Of a stretch of DNA of 64,000 nucleotides, positions 35,492 to 43,231 are shown piece after piece (the first letter of the stretch is position 1; every line of letters begins with the position of its first letter). The DNA is from Myxococcales bacterium. GTDB taxonomy: Bacteria > Myxococcota_A > Bradymonadia > UBA7976 > UBA1532. The translations under genes and the position numbers were made by a program. The DNA lies in the NCBI GenBank assembly GCA_020633435.1, contig JACKDP010000002.1, positions 820,001 to 884,000 on the forward strand, in the 5' to 3' direction. The notes under the pieces were generated by a model that saw only the letters and a list, made by a program, of their open reading frames with translations, made no database searches and was not told the origin of the DNA.

Positions 35492-37513
35492 TTGACCGTT
35501 CAGGCCCGGAAATTCGGGAAGTATCTGCTGCTCGACCGCATCGGCTCGGGTGGGATGGCCGAGATCTGGCGTGCTCGCCAGTTCGGGGCCGCCGGGTTCC
35601 AGAAGGACCTGGTGATCAAGAAGATCCTCCCCCACCTGGCGGCGAACGACGAGTTCGTCCGCATGTTCATCGACGAAGCCAAGATCGCCGTCTCCCTCCA
35701 GCACGCGAACGTGGTGCAGATCTTCGATCTGGGCTCGGTGGACCGCGAGTACTTCATCGCGATGGAGTACGTGGCGGGGCGCGACCTCCTCAACCTGCTC
35801 ATCCGCTGCACGCACCTGCGCATCCGGGTGCCGCAGAAGCTGGCGCTCTTCATCACCATGGAGGTGCTCAAGGGGCTGGAGGCCGCCCACGGCGCCACCG
35901 ACAGCCGCGGCAACCCCCTCAACATCATCCACCGGGACGTCTCGCCCTCCAACGTGCTCATCAGCTACGACGGGCACGTGAAGCTGGGCGACTTCGGGGT
36001 GGCCAAGGCCCAGCGCCGCGACTCCGAGAGCACGCGGGCCGGCACGATGAAGGGCAAGCTCGGCTACATGAGCCCCGAGCAGATCACCGGGCACCCGGTG
36101 GACGCCCGCTCCGATCTCTTCGGCGCCGCGACGATGCTCTTCGAGATGCTGGCCATGAACCGGCTCTTCAAGGCCGACACCGAGCTGGACACCATGGTGA
36201 TGGTGCGCGACGCGGCGGTGGAGGGGCCCATCCGCGGGCTGCCGCCCAGCGTGCCCGAGGGGCTGCGCACGGTGCTGCTCAAGGCCCTGGCGCGCCGGCC
36301 GCAGGACCGCTTCCAGGCCGCCCGCGAGCTGCACGACGCCCTGGCCGATCACCTGTTCGAGGCCCGCATCCGGGTGTCCCAGGCCGACATGAGCCGGTTC
36401 ATGCGGTCGGTCTTCGCCAAGGAGTTCGAGGAGGACAAGGCGCGGCGCCGCCAGGAGCCGGCGGATCCCGAGGGGTCCCGGCCGAGCGGCGCCGACGCGT
36501 CGCGCCCGGAGCCGACGCGGGCGACGCCGCCGCCGGTGAGCGCGGCCACCCTGCGGCCCCGCTTCCCCAGCGGCCCGCGCAACGCCTGGTCGCGGGACAG
36601 CGCCTTCCGCGTCCGGCGCCGCAGCGGCCAGACCACCGAGCCCATCGCCCTGACGGCCATCATCCGGCTCATCGAGCAGGACGCCCTGGAGCGCGACGAC
36701 GAGGTGAGCATCGACGGCGGCACGTGGCGGCCGGCCCCCGAGGTCACCGCCATGCTCCAGGGCGAGGCCCCCGCCCTGGGCGCCGGCGCCCGCCCCGACT
36801 TCCAGGGGCGCTTCACCCAGGTCGACTTCCCCCGGCTGCTGTATCGCTATGCCATCACGCGGGCGACGGGGCGCATGCGGCTCATCGACGGCGCCCGGCA
36901 GAAGGAGATCTTCTGGCGGACGGGGCGGCCGGAGTATGTGACCAGCACCCAGAAGCACGAGCTGCTGGGGGAGTATCTGGTGGCGCGACGGTATCTGACG
37001 CGCACCCAGCTCAACCAGGTGCTGGGCATGCTGGCCGACTTCGACGGGCGCCTGGGCGACACGCTGCTGCACCTGAAGCTCATCAGCGCCGCCGATCTGT
37101 TCTCGGTGCTGGGCAGCCATGTGAAGGAGAAGCTGCTCGACCTCTTCTCGTGGAGCGGCGGGGACTACGCCTTCTTCGGGGGGGAGCACACCTCGACGCA
37201 GATCGTGCCGCTGGAGCTGGGGGCGTGGCCGCTCATCAACGAGGGCGTCGTCCGGCAGATGCCCCTGGCGGTGCTCCAGCAGCACTTCGAGCCGTGGTAC
37301 TTCCGGCCCGTGCTGCGCAAGCGGCACCGGCTGCTGGAGGCGGCGCAGCTCGATCTGACGCCTCGCCAGCTCCAGATCTGGAACGCGGTGACCCATGGCC
37401 CGGCCCTCGATCGGCAGCTCGGCCGGCTGCTCGCCATCCCCGGGGTGCGCGAGGCGGACATCTACCAGGTGCTCTTCTTGATGGAACGCCTGGACTTCAT
37501 GGGCTTCGAGTGA
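35492..37513 (+). CDS. Ser/Thr protein kinase with C-terminal DUF4388 (PatA-N-like) domain
   Basis: About 673 residues if the TTG at 35492 is used; no ATG or GTG lies in frame close to the kinase domain, so the start is uncertain. Kinase domain (about residues 8-290): glycine loop IGSGGMAEIWRA, Lys in LVIKKIL, catalytic loop IIHRDVSPSNVLI, DFGVAKA, and activation segment GKLGYMSPEQ. A Pro-rich linker follows. The C-terminal half (from QGRFTQVDFPRLLYRYAITR to GGDYAFFGG) matches the DUF4388/PatA N-terminal type domain found in two-component and gliding or heterocyst-pattern regulators. No membrane segment. Probably a cytoplasmic signalling kinase; targets unknown, but FHA proteins are encoded ~20 kb away. 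Confidence 0.88.
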   Translation: MTVQARKFGKYLLLDRIGSGGMAEIWRARQFGAAGFQKDLVIKKILPHLAANDEFVRMFIDEAKIAVSLQHANVVQIFDLGSVDREYFIAMEYVAGRDLLNLLIRCTHLRIRVPQKLALFITMEVLKGLEAAHGATDSRGNPLNIIHRDVSPSNVLISYDGHVKLGDFGVAKAQRRDSESTRAGTMKGKLGYMSPEQITGHPVDARSDLFGAATMLFEMLAMNRLFKADTELDTMVMVRDAAVEGPIRGLPPSVPEGLRTVLLKALARRPQDRFQAARELHDALADHLFEARIRVSQADMSRFMRSVFAKEFEEDKARRRQEPADPEGSRPSGADASRPEPTRATPPPVSAATLRPRFPSGPRNAWSRDSAFRVRRRSGQTTEPIALTAIIRLIEQDALERDDEVSIDGGTWRPAPEVTAMLQGEAPALGAGARPDFQGRFTQVDFPRLLYRYAITRATGRMRLIDGARQKEIFWRTGRPEYVTSTQKHELLGEYLVARRYLTRTQLNQVLGMLADFDGRLGDTLLHLKLISAADLFSVLGSHVKEKLLDLFSWSGGDYAFFGGEHTSTQIVPLELGAWPLINEGVVRQMPLAVLQQHFEPWYFRPVLRKRHRLLEAAQLDLTPRQLQIWNAVTHGPALDRQLGRLLAIPGVREADIYQVLFLMERLDFMGFE

Positions 37514-37535
37514 GCGAGCCGGCCGCCCACGGGCT

Positions 37536-37565
37536 TTGACAGCCCCGGGGGGCCACGACTATATC
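37536..37565 (+). promoter_or_regulatory. Predicted sigma-70-type promoter of the TPR-PEGA gene
   Basis: TTGACA (37536-37541, consensus), 18-base spacer, TATATC (37560-37565). The start codon is at 37620, leaving a leader near 48 bases that contains GGAGA. Strong by consensus in such GC-rich DNA. Confidence 0.55.
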
Positions 37566-37619
37566 TTGCACCGACTCCGCGCCCCGAGGCGCGCCGGACA
37601 TGGAGAAAGCAAGCGTCCC

Positions 37620-38798
37620 ATGCGCCAAGCCGCCCGCACCCTCGCCACCGCTCTCTGCCTGGTCATGCCCGGCCTGGCCCGGTCCCAGCAGCCCGCGGTG
37701 GTCCTGACCCCCGAAGCCGAGGCCCAGCTCTCGGCGGCGGATCAGAAGCGCGCCGACCAGCTCAAGGGCGAGGCCAACGTCCTGTTCCGCGATGGTCGCT
37801 ACAAGGAGGCCATCGAGAAGTTCTCGCGGGCCTTCGAGATCTCGCGGGACGTGGAGCTCGTCTACAGCATCGGCGTCAGCTACCAGAACCTCGAGGCCTG
37901 GCAGGAGTGCGTCTCCTACATGGAGCGCTACCTGGAGAAGGCCGGTGTGGGGCCGAAGCGCGACCGCGCCGAGAACACCCGCAAGAGCTGCGAGGCGCGC
38001 ATCGAGCGTGACCAGGAGCTGACCATCGAGTCGACCCCGGCCGGGGCGAAGGTCTACATCGACGACCGCGCCCGGGGCGTCCAGGGCACGACGCCGTTTC
38101 GCAACTACGTCAAGCCCGGCTCCCACCGCGTCTGGGTCGAGCTGGACGGCTTCGAGGCCACCGACCAGACCATCGAGGTGCAGAAGGCCACGCCGTTCCG
38201 CATGAACGTGCAGCTGCGCGAGGTGCAGAACCGCGGCTGGCTCTTCGTGGACTCCACCGTCATCGACGCCCGCGTCTACATCGACGGCAAGAACGTGGGG
38301 CTGACGCCCTTCCAGGCGCCCCTGGCCTACAGCGCCGGCTCGCACCAGGTGGTGGTCGAGCGCGACGGCTACACCCGCTACTCCAGCCAGATCCGGGTGG
38401 ACAAGGGCCGCCTGGCCCGCGTGGACGCCCACCTCGTGCAGACCAGCACCCAGAGCACCTGGCGCTCGCCCCTGGGCTGGACGATGAACGTCTTCGGGCT
38501 CCTGGCCATCGGCGGCGGCGTGACCGCCTACTTCTTCGCCGAGGAGGAGTTCAACGACACCGACAAGTTCAAGGATCTCGCGCTGTACGAGAAGCTGGGC
38601 TACGGCGTCGGCGGCGGCCTGATGGCCATCGGCACGAGCCTGCTCATCTGGGACGCGGTGCGCGACGTCATCGCCGACGAGGACCGCAACCCCAAGTACG
38701 GCGAGCCCGTCAAGATCCAGGAAGGCGCGGCGGCCGAGCCGACCGCGCTGCGCTTCGGGGTCTCGCCCGGTGGCGTAAGCCTCGGCTTCAGCTTCTGA
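37620..38798 (+). CDS. Exported TPR-PEGA membrane protein
   Basis: 392 residues. The signal peptide runs to ARSQQ; TPR-like helices follow (ANVLFRDGRYKEAIEKFSRA, VELVYSIGVSYQNLEAWQEC), then two PEGA domains (IESTPAGAKVYIDDRARGVQ near 135; VDSTVIDARVYIDGKNVGLT near 205) and two hydrophobic segments (residues ~288-303 and ~325-345). The ending GVSPGGVSLGFSF with terminal Phe suggests outer-membrane association. Same layout as the protein encoded at 55704-56873, so they are paralogues. It has its own strong promoter and is followed 13 bases later by a SUMF1-type lipoprotein. Role: probably scaffolding at the cell envelope; inferred. Confidence 0.87.
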   Translation: MRQAARTLATALCLVMPGLARSQQPAVVLTPEAEAQLSAADQKRADQLKGEANVLFRDGRYKEAIEKFSRAFEISRDVELVYSIGVSYQNLEAWQECVSYMERYLEKAGVGPKRDRAENTRKSCEARIERDQELTIESTPAGAKVYIDDRARGVQGTTPFRNYVKPGSHRVWVELDGFEATDQTIEVQKATPFRMNVQLREVQNRGWLFVDSTVIDARVYIDGKNVGLTPFQAPLAYSAGSHQVVVERDGYTRYSSQIRVDKGRLARVDAHLVQTSTQSTWRSPLGWTMNVFGLLAIGGGVTAYFFAEEEFNDTDKFKDLALYEKLGYGVGGGLMAIGTSLLIWDAVRDVIADEDRNPKYGEPVKIQEGAAAEPTALRFGVSPGGVSLGFSF

Positions 38799-38811
38799 GA
38801 AGGTCGGGAAG

Positions 38812-40296
38812 ATGACACGGACGATGACGCGCCCCCTCACGATGAGCCTCGGCCTCGCCGCCCTGCTGGCCGGCTGCGCCAAGGGCAAGGATCCGCCGAC
38901 GGCCACCCCGCTCGTCCGCATCGAAGCGGGCACCTTCACCATGGGGACGGACGCCATCGATCCCTGCGGCAACTCGCGGGTCAATGTGGGCGGCGGCTAC
39001 GCCCTCGGCTGCGACGCCAAGGACCAGTCGGCGGCCATCCCCCACCAGGTGGCGTTGGACGCTTTCTGCATCGACCGCAACGAGGTCACCAACCTCCAGT
39101 ACCGCCACTGCGAGGAGAACGACGTCTGCGGCAAGCCCGAGTCCACCAACGTGGGCGCCCAGGGCGAGGTGGGCTTCATCAAGAAGTACTACTCGGATCC
39201 CGACAAGTTCGGGGACTACCCGGTGGTGGGCGTCTCCTGGGAGAACGCGCAGAAGTACTGCGAGTTCCACGGCGGCACCCTGCCCACCGAGGCCCAGTGG
39301 GAGTTCGCGGCCTCCAGCCGGGGCGCGCAGGCGGGCGTCGAGCCCATCTGGGTCGATCCGGCCACCACGGAGGCCATCGAGGCCGGCGCCTGCGACAGCG
39401 GCGACCGCCAGGTGTCGCTGGGGCCGTGCACCGGCGAGCGCGTGCGCGCCGTGGCGACCTCCCGCGGTGACAAGACCGCCGAGGGCGTCTACGACCTGGC
39501 CGGCAACGTGCGGGAGTGGGTGCGCGACGAGTTCGACTTCCTGGGCTACTGCGCCCAGGACGGCATCACCGACGAGTTTACCCTCAAGAGCGAGGGCACC
39601 CGGCCGTTCTTCTCCCCCGATCAGGGCACCCCGCCCGCGAGCGTGGTGACGGACACCGCCTGCCTCGATGACGGCATGGGCAACGGCTACGCCCACGGCT
39701 GCAACAAGGGCTTCCTGGAGTGCCGCGGCGTCTGCGCCCGGGCGTTCCGAGGCAACGACAGCGGCGCCGAGAAGCGGGCGGCCTGGCGCGCCGACGACTG
39801 CCGCGTGCGCCACCTGGCCGAGGCGGGCGAGGGCTTCATCGTCCCCGCGGGCGCCGGCTGCGCGGCCGACTGCGAGGGCCGGGGCCAGGACGCCCAGGCC
39901 TGCGCCGACTACTGCGGCTGCCTCGATGCGCCCGTGGACGCCACCTTCAACGACACCGCCTGCCTGCAGGACTGCCTGGGCGAGTACCAGCTCTGCAGCG
40001 CCGCCTGCACCGTGCCCGACGCCCGCGTCACCTGCATGGAGGTCGCCACCGGCGGCAATGATCCCGTGCTGCCCCGCCCGGTCTGCGTGGCCCGCACCGA
40101 CCACAGGGGCGACACCGTGCACACACGCCCGGCGGCCTTTGACATCCACGAGATCAAGGGCAGCCACGTCGTGCGCGGCGGTAGCTTCAACGAGGGCAAG
40201 ATCTGCGCCGGCCGGGTGGCCCGCCGCGACTTCGAGGACGTGTCTAACCCCCTCCTCGGCTTCCGCTGCGTCTACCCGGCCTCCGCCTGCCAGTAG
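38812..40296 (+). CDS. Lipoprotein with formylglycine-generating-enzyme (SUMF1-type) domain
   Basis: 494 residues. The lipoprotein signal ends AALLAGCAKG. The SUMF1/FGE-sulfatase fold starts at VRIEAGTFTMGTD, with FCIDRNEVTNLQYRHC, PVVGVSWENAQKYCEFHGGT, LPTEAQWEFAA, YDLAGNVREWV and the closing SHVVRGGSFNEG plus LGFRCVY. A long Cys-rich insertion (residues ~280-430) separates the last two parts, with many CxxxC pairs absent from ordinary FGEs. True FGEs oxidise a sulfatase Cys; most bacterial lipoproteins of this type instead have unknown binding or enzymatic roles. It follows the TPR-PEGA gene by 13 bases, likely one operon. Confidence 0.88.
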   Translation: MTRTMTRPLTMSLGLAALLAGCAKGKDPPTATPLVRIEAGTFTMGTDAIDPCGNSRVNVGGGYALGCDAKDQSAAIPHQVALDAFCIDRNEVTNLQYRHCEENDVCGKPESTNVGAQGEVGFIKKYYSDPDKFGDYPVVGVSWENAQKYCEFHGGTLPTEAQWEFAASSRGAQAGVEPIWVDPATTEAIEAGACDSGDRQVSLGPCTGERVRAVATSRGDKTAEGVYDLAGNVREWVRDEFDFLGYCAQDGITDEFTLKSEGTRPFFSPDQGTPPASVVTDTACLDDGMGNGYAHGCNKGFLECRGVCARAFRGNDSGAEKRAAWRADDCRVRHLAEAGEGFIVPAGAGCAADCEGRGQDAQACADYCGCLDAPVDATFNDTACLQDCLGEYQLCSAACTVPDARVTCMEVATGGNDPVLPRPVCVARTDHRGDTVHTRPAAFDIHEIKGSHVVRGGSFNEGKICAGRVARRDFEDVSNPLLGFRCVYPASACQ

Positions 40297-40352
40297 ACCC
40301 CCGGCCCGGCTTCGGCATGGGCCTTTGCGGCGGGTCGAAGTATGCTGCCTCG

Positions 40353-40766
40353 ATGCGCCTCCCCCTCCTCGCCTCGCTGGTCGTCCTGGGCTGCCAGAGC
40401 AACGCGCTGAGCCTCAGCGATCCGGGCAGCTATGGCGCCCGCTTCGAGCCCGACTACCTGGAGGGCGACGGGGTCAGCACCCTCATCCTCACATTCGACG
40501 ATATCGACGACGTGCACGACGCCACGGGCGATCCCGCGACGTGGCAGGTGACCGCGGACGAGCTCGATGGCCTCTTCCTCGACGGCTACAAGTTCCTCTC
40601 CAACTTCCAGGTGGAGGTGGAGCTGGCCCCGCTGGTGCCCGCCTGCGTGGGCGTGATCTCGCCCGGCTGCCAGCGCGCGGCGGTGGGGAGCCACGACGTC
40701 ACCCTGCAAATCACCAATCATTACGGAACGTTCGCGGTGGAGACCATCGTGATCGTCTTCCCGTGA
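40353..40766 (+). CDS. Small lipoprotein, function unknown
   Basis: 137 residues. The signal ends LASLVVLGCQSNA, a lipobox. The rest looks all-beta (VSTLILTFDDIDDVHD, FQVEVELAPLVPACVG, VTLQITNHYGTFAVET), possibly one Ig-like domain. ATG 40353 is chosen because the signal begins there; it lacks a Shine-Dalgarno but has TATGCT ending six bases upstream. It lies 3 bases before the next gene and so is likely co-transcribed with the barrel-like and ApbE genes. Confidence 0.72.
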   Translation: MRLPLLASLVVLGCQSNALSLSDPGSYGARFEPDYLEGDGVSTLILTFDDIDDVHDATGDPATWQVTADELDGLFLDGYKFLSNFQVEVELAPLVPACVGVISPGCQRAAVGSHDVTLQITNHYGTFAVETIVIVFP

Positions 40767-40769
40767 CCC

Positions 40770-41561
40770 GTGGCGCTGCTGGTCCTCCTCGCCCTGCTCG
40801 CGCCCCCCGAGGCGGCCCTCGAGGCCGCCATCGCCTGCTATGACGGGCTCGACTACACCTGCGCCGAGGAGCGGCTGGCCGAGGCGCTGGCCGGGGGCCT
40901 GAGCCCGGCGGACCAGATCCGCGCGCGCCGGCACGAGGCCCTGCTCGCCCTCGCCTTCCGGGACGAGGCGCGCATGCGCCGCGCCGCCCGGGCCATCTTC
41001 GCCATCCAGCCCGACTGGGAGGGCAGCGACCTCCCGCCGCGCCTGGCGGCCATCTTCGCCGAGGAGCGGCCCCTGCCCCCGCCGCCCCCCCGGGCTCTCG
41101 GCCGCCTGGACGTCACCTCCCTGCGCCCGACGGGCAGCGACGCGGACCGCTGGAGCGAGGGCCTGGGCGTCGAGGCCGCGGGCGGCGTCCTGCTGGATGA
41201 TCGCTGGGTCATCACCCTGACGGGCGCCTACAGCGACCACCGGCCCCGCGCCTTCGTGGATCAGGGCCTGGGGCTGACGCAGGTGGGGCTGGAGCTGGGG
41301 GCGCGCCTCGCCTTCGGCCCCGTCCGCGTGCAGGCCGGCGTGGGCCTGGGGGCGGGCAGCGTGGCCGTCGAGGGCGCCCTGCGCGACGAGAGCTACTGGG
41401 GCGGCTACGCGGCGCTGCCGGTGGACGTGAGCGTGCCGCTCCTCGGCGACCTGGGCGTGGGGGGCCGCGTCGGGCTGCTGGTCTACGTCACCAGCGACGC
41501 GGACCGGCTGGCGTCGTCGCTGCTGGTGCCCCTGACCTTCGGCCTGCGGTACGGGCCGTGA
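40770..41561 (+). CDS. Exported protein with helical N-terminal and barrel-like C-terminal parts
   Basis: 263 residues from GTG 40770. A short signal-like start (ALLVLLALLAPPEA) precedes a helical segment resembling a TPR (LEAAIACYDGLDYTCAEERL), then a Pro-rich hinge and about eight amphipathic strands (LGVEAAGGVLLDDRWVITLT, VRVQAGVGLGAGSVAVEGAL, LLVPLTFGLRYGP). The pattern suits an outer-membrane barrel with a periplasmic helical domain; no family is recognised. It overlaps the ApbE start by four bases (GTGA), so translation is coupled. Confidence 0.75.
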   Translation: MALLVLLALLAPPEAALEAAIACYDGLDYTCAEERLAEALAGGLSPADQIRARRHEALLALAFRDEARMRRAARAIFAIQPDWEGSDLPPRLAAIFAEERPLPPPPPRALGRLDVTSLRPTGSDADRWSEGLGVEAAGGVLLDDRWVITLTGAYSDHRPRAFVDQGLGLTQVGLELGARLAFGPVRVQAGVGLGAGSVAVEGALRDESYWGGYAALPVDVSVPLLGDLGVGGRVGLLVYVTSDADRLASSLLVPLTFGLRYGP

Positions 41562-42727
41562 GGGCCTGGGCGCTGCTGCCGCTGCTGGCGGCCTGCCAGG
41601 CGCCGGCCCCGGCGGCGCGGGACGCGGCGCCGGCCTCCGCCCCGGCCCCCGCCTCCGCCCCGGCGACGGCCCCCGCCACCGCGCCGCCCCCGGCGCCGAC
41701 GCCCGTGCGCCAGTTCGCGGCCAACCTCATGGGCACCCCGTTTCGCCTGCTCATCGCGTCCAGCCGGCCACCGGCCGAGATCTCGGCCGCCGCCGACGCC
41801 GTCTTCCACGAGGTCGAGCGCGTCGAGCACTTGATGAGCGAGTGGCGGCCCGACTCGGCCATCAGCGCCGTGAACCTGGCGGCCGGCAAGGCGCCCGTGG
41901 AGGTCCCCGCCGAGGTGGCCGACGTCGTCGGGCAGGCCCTGGCGGTGGCGCGGGAGACGGACGGGGCCTTCGATCCCACCTGGGCGGCGCTGCGCGGGCT
42001 CTGGGACTTCCGGGCCGACCCGCCGCGCCTGCCGCGCAAGAGCGCCCTGGCGGCGGCGGTGGGGCGGGTGGGCTACGCCCGCGTCCAGGCCGAGGCCGGC
42101 CCGCCGCCCACGCTCTTCCTGCCCGCCCCCGGCATGGCGCTCGGCCTGGGGGGCATCGCCAAGGGCTACGCCATCGACCGCGCCGCCGCGCTGCTGCGGG
42201 CCCGCGGCTTCGAGCGCTTCATCGTCGACGGCGGGGGCGATCTGTACGTGGCGGGCGAGAAGCGCCCCGGCGAGCCCTGGGTCGTCGGCGTGCGCGATCC
42301 CCGCGGCGAGGGGCTGCTGGCCGAGCTGCCCGTCCGGGACGCGGCCATCGTAACCAGCGGAGACTATGAGCGATTCTTCGAGCTGGGCGGGCGGCGGTAC
42401 CACCACATCATCGACGTGCGCACGGGCATGCCGGCCACCGCCAGCGTGGCCGTGACGGTCATCGCGCCGGACGCGACGCGGGCCGACGCGCTGGCGACGG
42501 CGTTCTTCGTCGAGGGGCCCGCGGCCATCGAGCGGGCGCGCCGGCTGGGCGTCGAGGCCGCGGTGCTCGCCCCGGACGGGCGCATCCACGCGACAGCCGG
42601 CCTCGCCGCGCTCGGGCCTACGTTCCCTGGGGCAGCCAGGTCCGCGCCAGGTCCACGCTCGCCCCCGGCATCGCCACGACCCGCAGCCGCAGCCTCTGCG
42701 CCGCCATCGCCGCCGGCACCACGATGA
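41558..42727 (+). CDS. apbE: FAD:protein FMN transferase (ApbE family) lipoprotein
   Basis: 389 residues from GTG 41558. ApbE uses FAD to attach FMN to Thr of target proteins such as Nqr/Rnf subunits, on the outer face of the membrane. The signal ends LLAACQAP (lipobox), followed by a long Ala/Pro linker. Family motifs: MGTPFRLLIA, DSAISAVN, GLGGIAKGYAIDRA, DGGGDLYVAGEK, TSGDYERFF and HHIIDVRTG, where most relatives have D-P-[RK]-T-G. After the usual end (LAALGP) an extra ~30-residue Pro/Ala/Ser tail runs antisense into the converging lipoprotein gene for 110 bases. No Nqr or Rnf gene is in the window, so the target is unknown. Confidence 0.9.
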   Translation: MRAWALLPLLAACQAPAPAARDAAPASAPAPASAPATAPATAPPPAPTPVRQFAANLMGTPFRLLIASSRPPAEISAAADAVFHEVERVEHLMSEWRPDSAISAVNLAAGKAPVEVPAEVADVVGQALAVARETDGAFDPTWAALRGLWDFRADPPRLPRKSALAAAVGRVGYARVQAEAGPPPTLFLPAPGMALGLGGIAKGYAIDRAAALLRARGFERFIVDGGGDLYVAGEKRPGEPWVVGVRDPRGEGLLAELPVRDAAIVTSGDYERFFELGGRRYHHIIDVRTGMPATASVAVTVIAPDATRADALATAFFVEGPAAIERARRLGVEAAVLAPDGRIHATAGLAALGPTFPGAARSAPGPRSPPASPRPAAAASAPPSPPAPR

Positions 42728-43139
42728 GGCCGTCGCCCCGGGCCACCAGGCGGTCGGCGTCGTCGTAGGCCGCCAGGATGACGGCCCCGGCGTCGACCTG
42801 GGCCTCGATGCCCTGGGAACGCTCGGGGGTGCCCAGCGCGAACCACGCCTCGGCGGCCTCGCCCATGACCATGCTGGCCTCGTCCGCCAGCTCGCCGATG
42901 CCATCCTCGTCAGCCCCGGCCAGGCCCTCGCGGCTGCAGTCGAGGTCCTCGTCGCAGCCGGTGGTGCACTGCAGGTCCACGTCGCAGCCGGCGTAGGGCA
43001 CCACCGCCTCGAACGGCCCGGCGGCCAGGCCCGCGTCGGCCCCGGGCACCCCGGCGTCGGCGTTGCCCAGCACCGGATCCGTGTTCACGGCGCAGCCGAC
43101 GAGCAGCAACGCCGCCGACGCGCGGGCGATCCTCCGCAT
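42618..43139 (-). CDS. Small lipoprotein, function unknown
   Basis: 173 residues, starting at ATG 43139 with AAGGAGAG upstream. The lipoprotein signal ends ALLLVGCAVN. A short Asp/Ala-rich linker is followed by four closely spaced Cys (GCDVDLQCTTGCDEDLDC) and a beta-rich domain ending RTWLPQGT. No family recognised. Its last 110 bases lie antisense to the end of apbE. It is divergent from the kinase-SUMF1 gene. Confidence 0.72.
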   Translation of the reverse strand: MRRIARASAALLLVGCAVNTDPVLGNADAGVPGADAGLAAGPFEAVVPYAGCDVDLQCTTGCDEDLDCSREGLAGADEDGIGELADEASMVMGEAAEAWFALGTPERSQGIEAQVDAGAVILAAYDDADRLVARGDGLIVVPAAMAAQRLRLRVVAMPGASVDLARTWLPQGT

Positions 43140-43231
43140 GGTTTGCCTCTCCTTCGCTCGATTGCTAGCGTACGGGCTGCGCTGACGCCGCCGCAAACCG
43201 GCCCCCTGACCCCGGGAACCGCCCCAACTCC

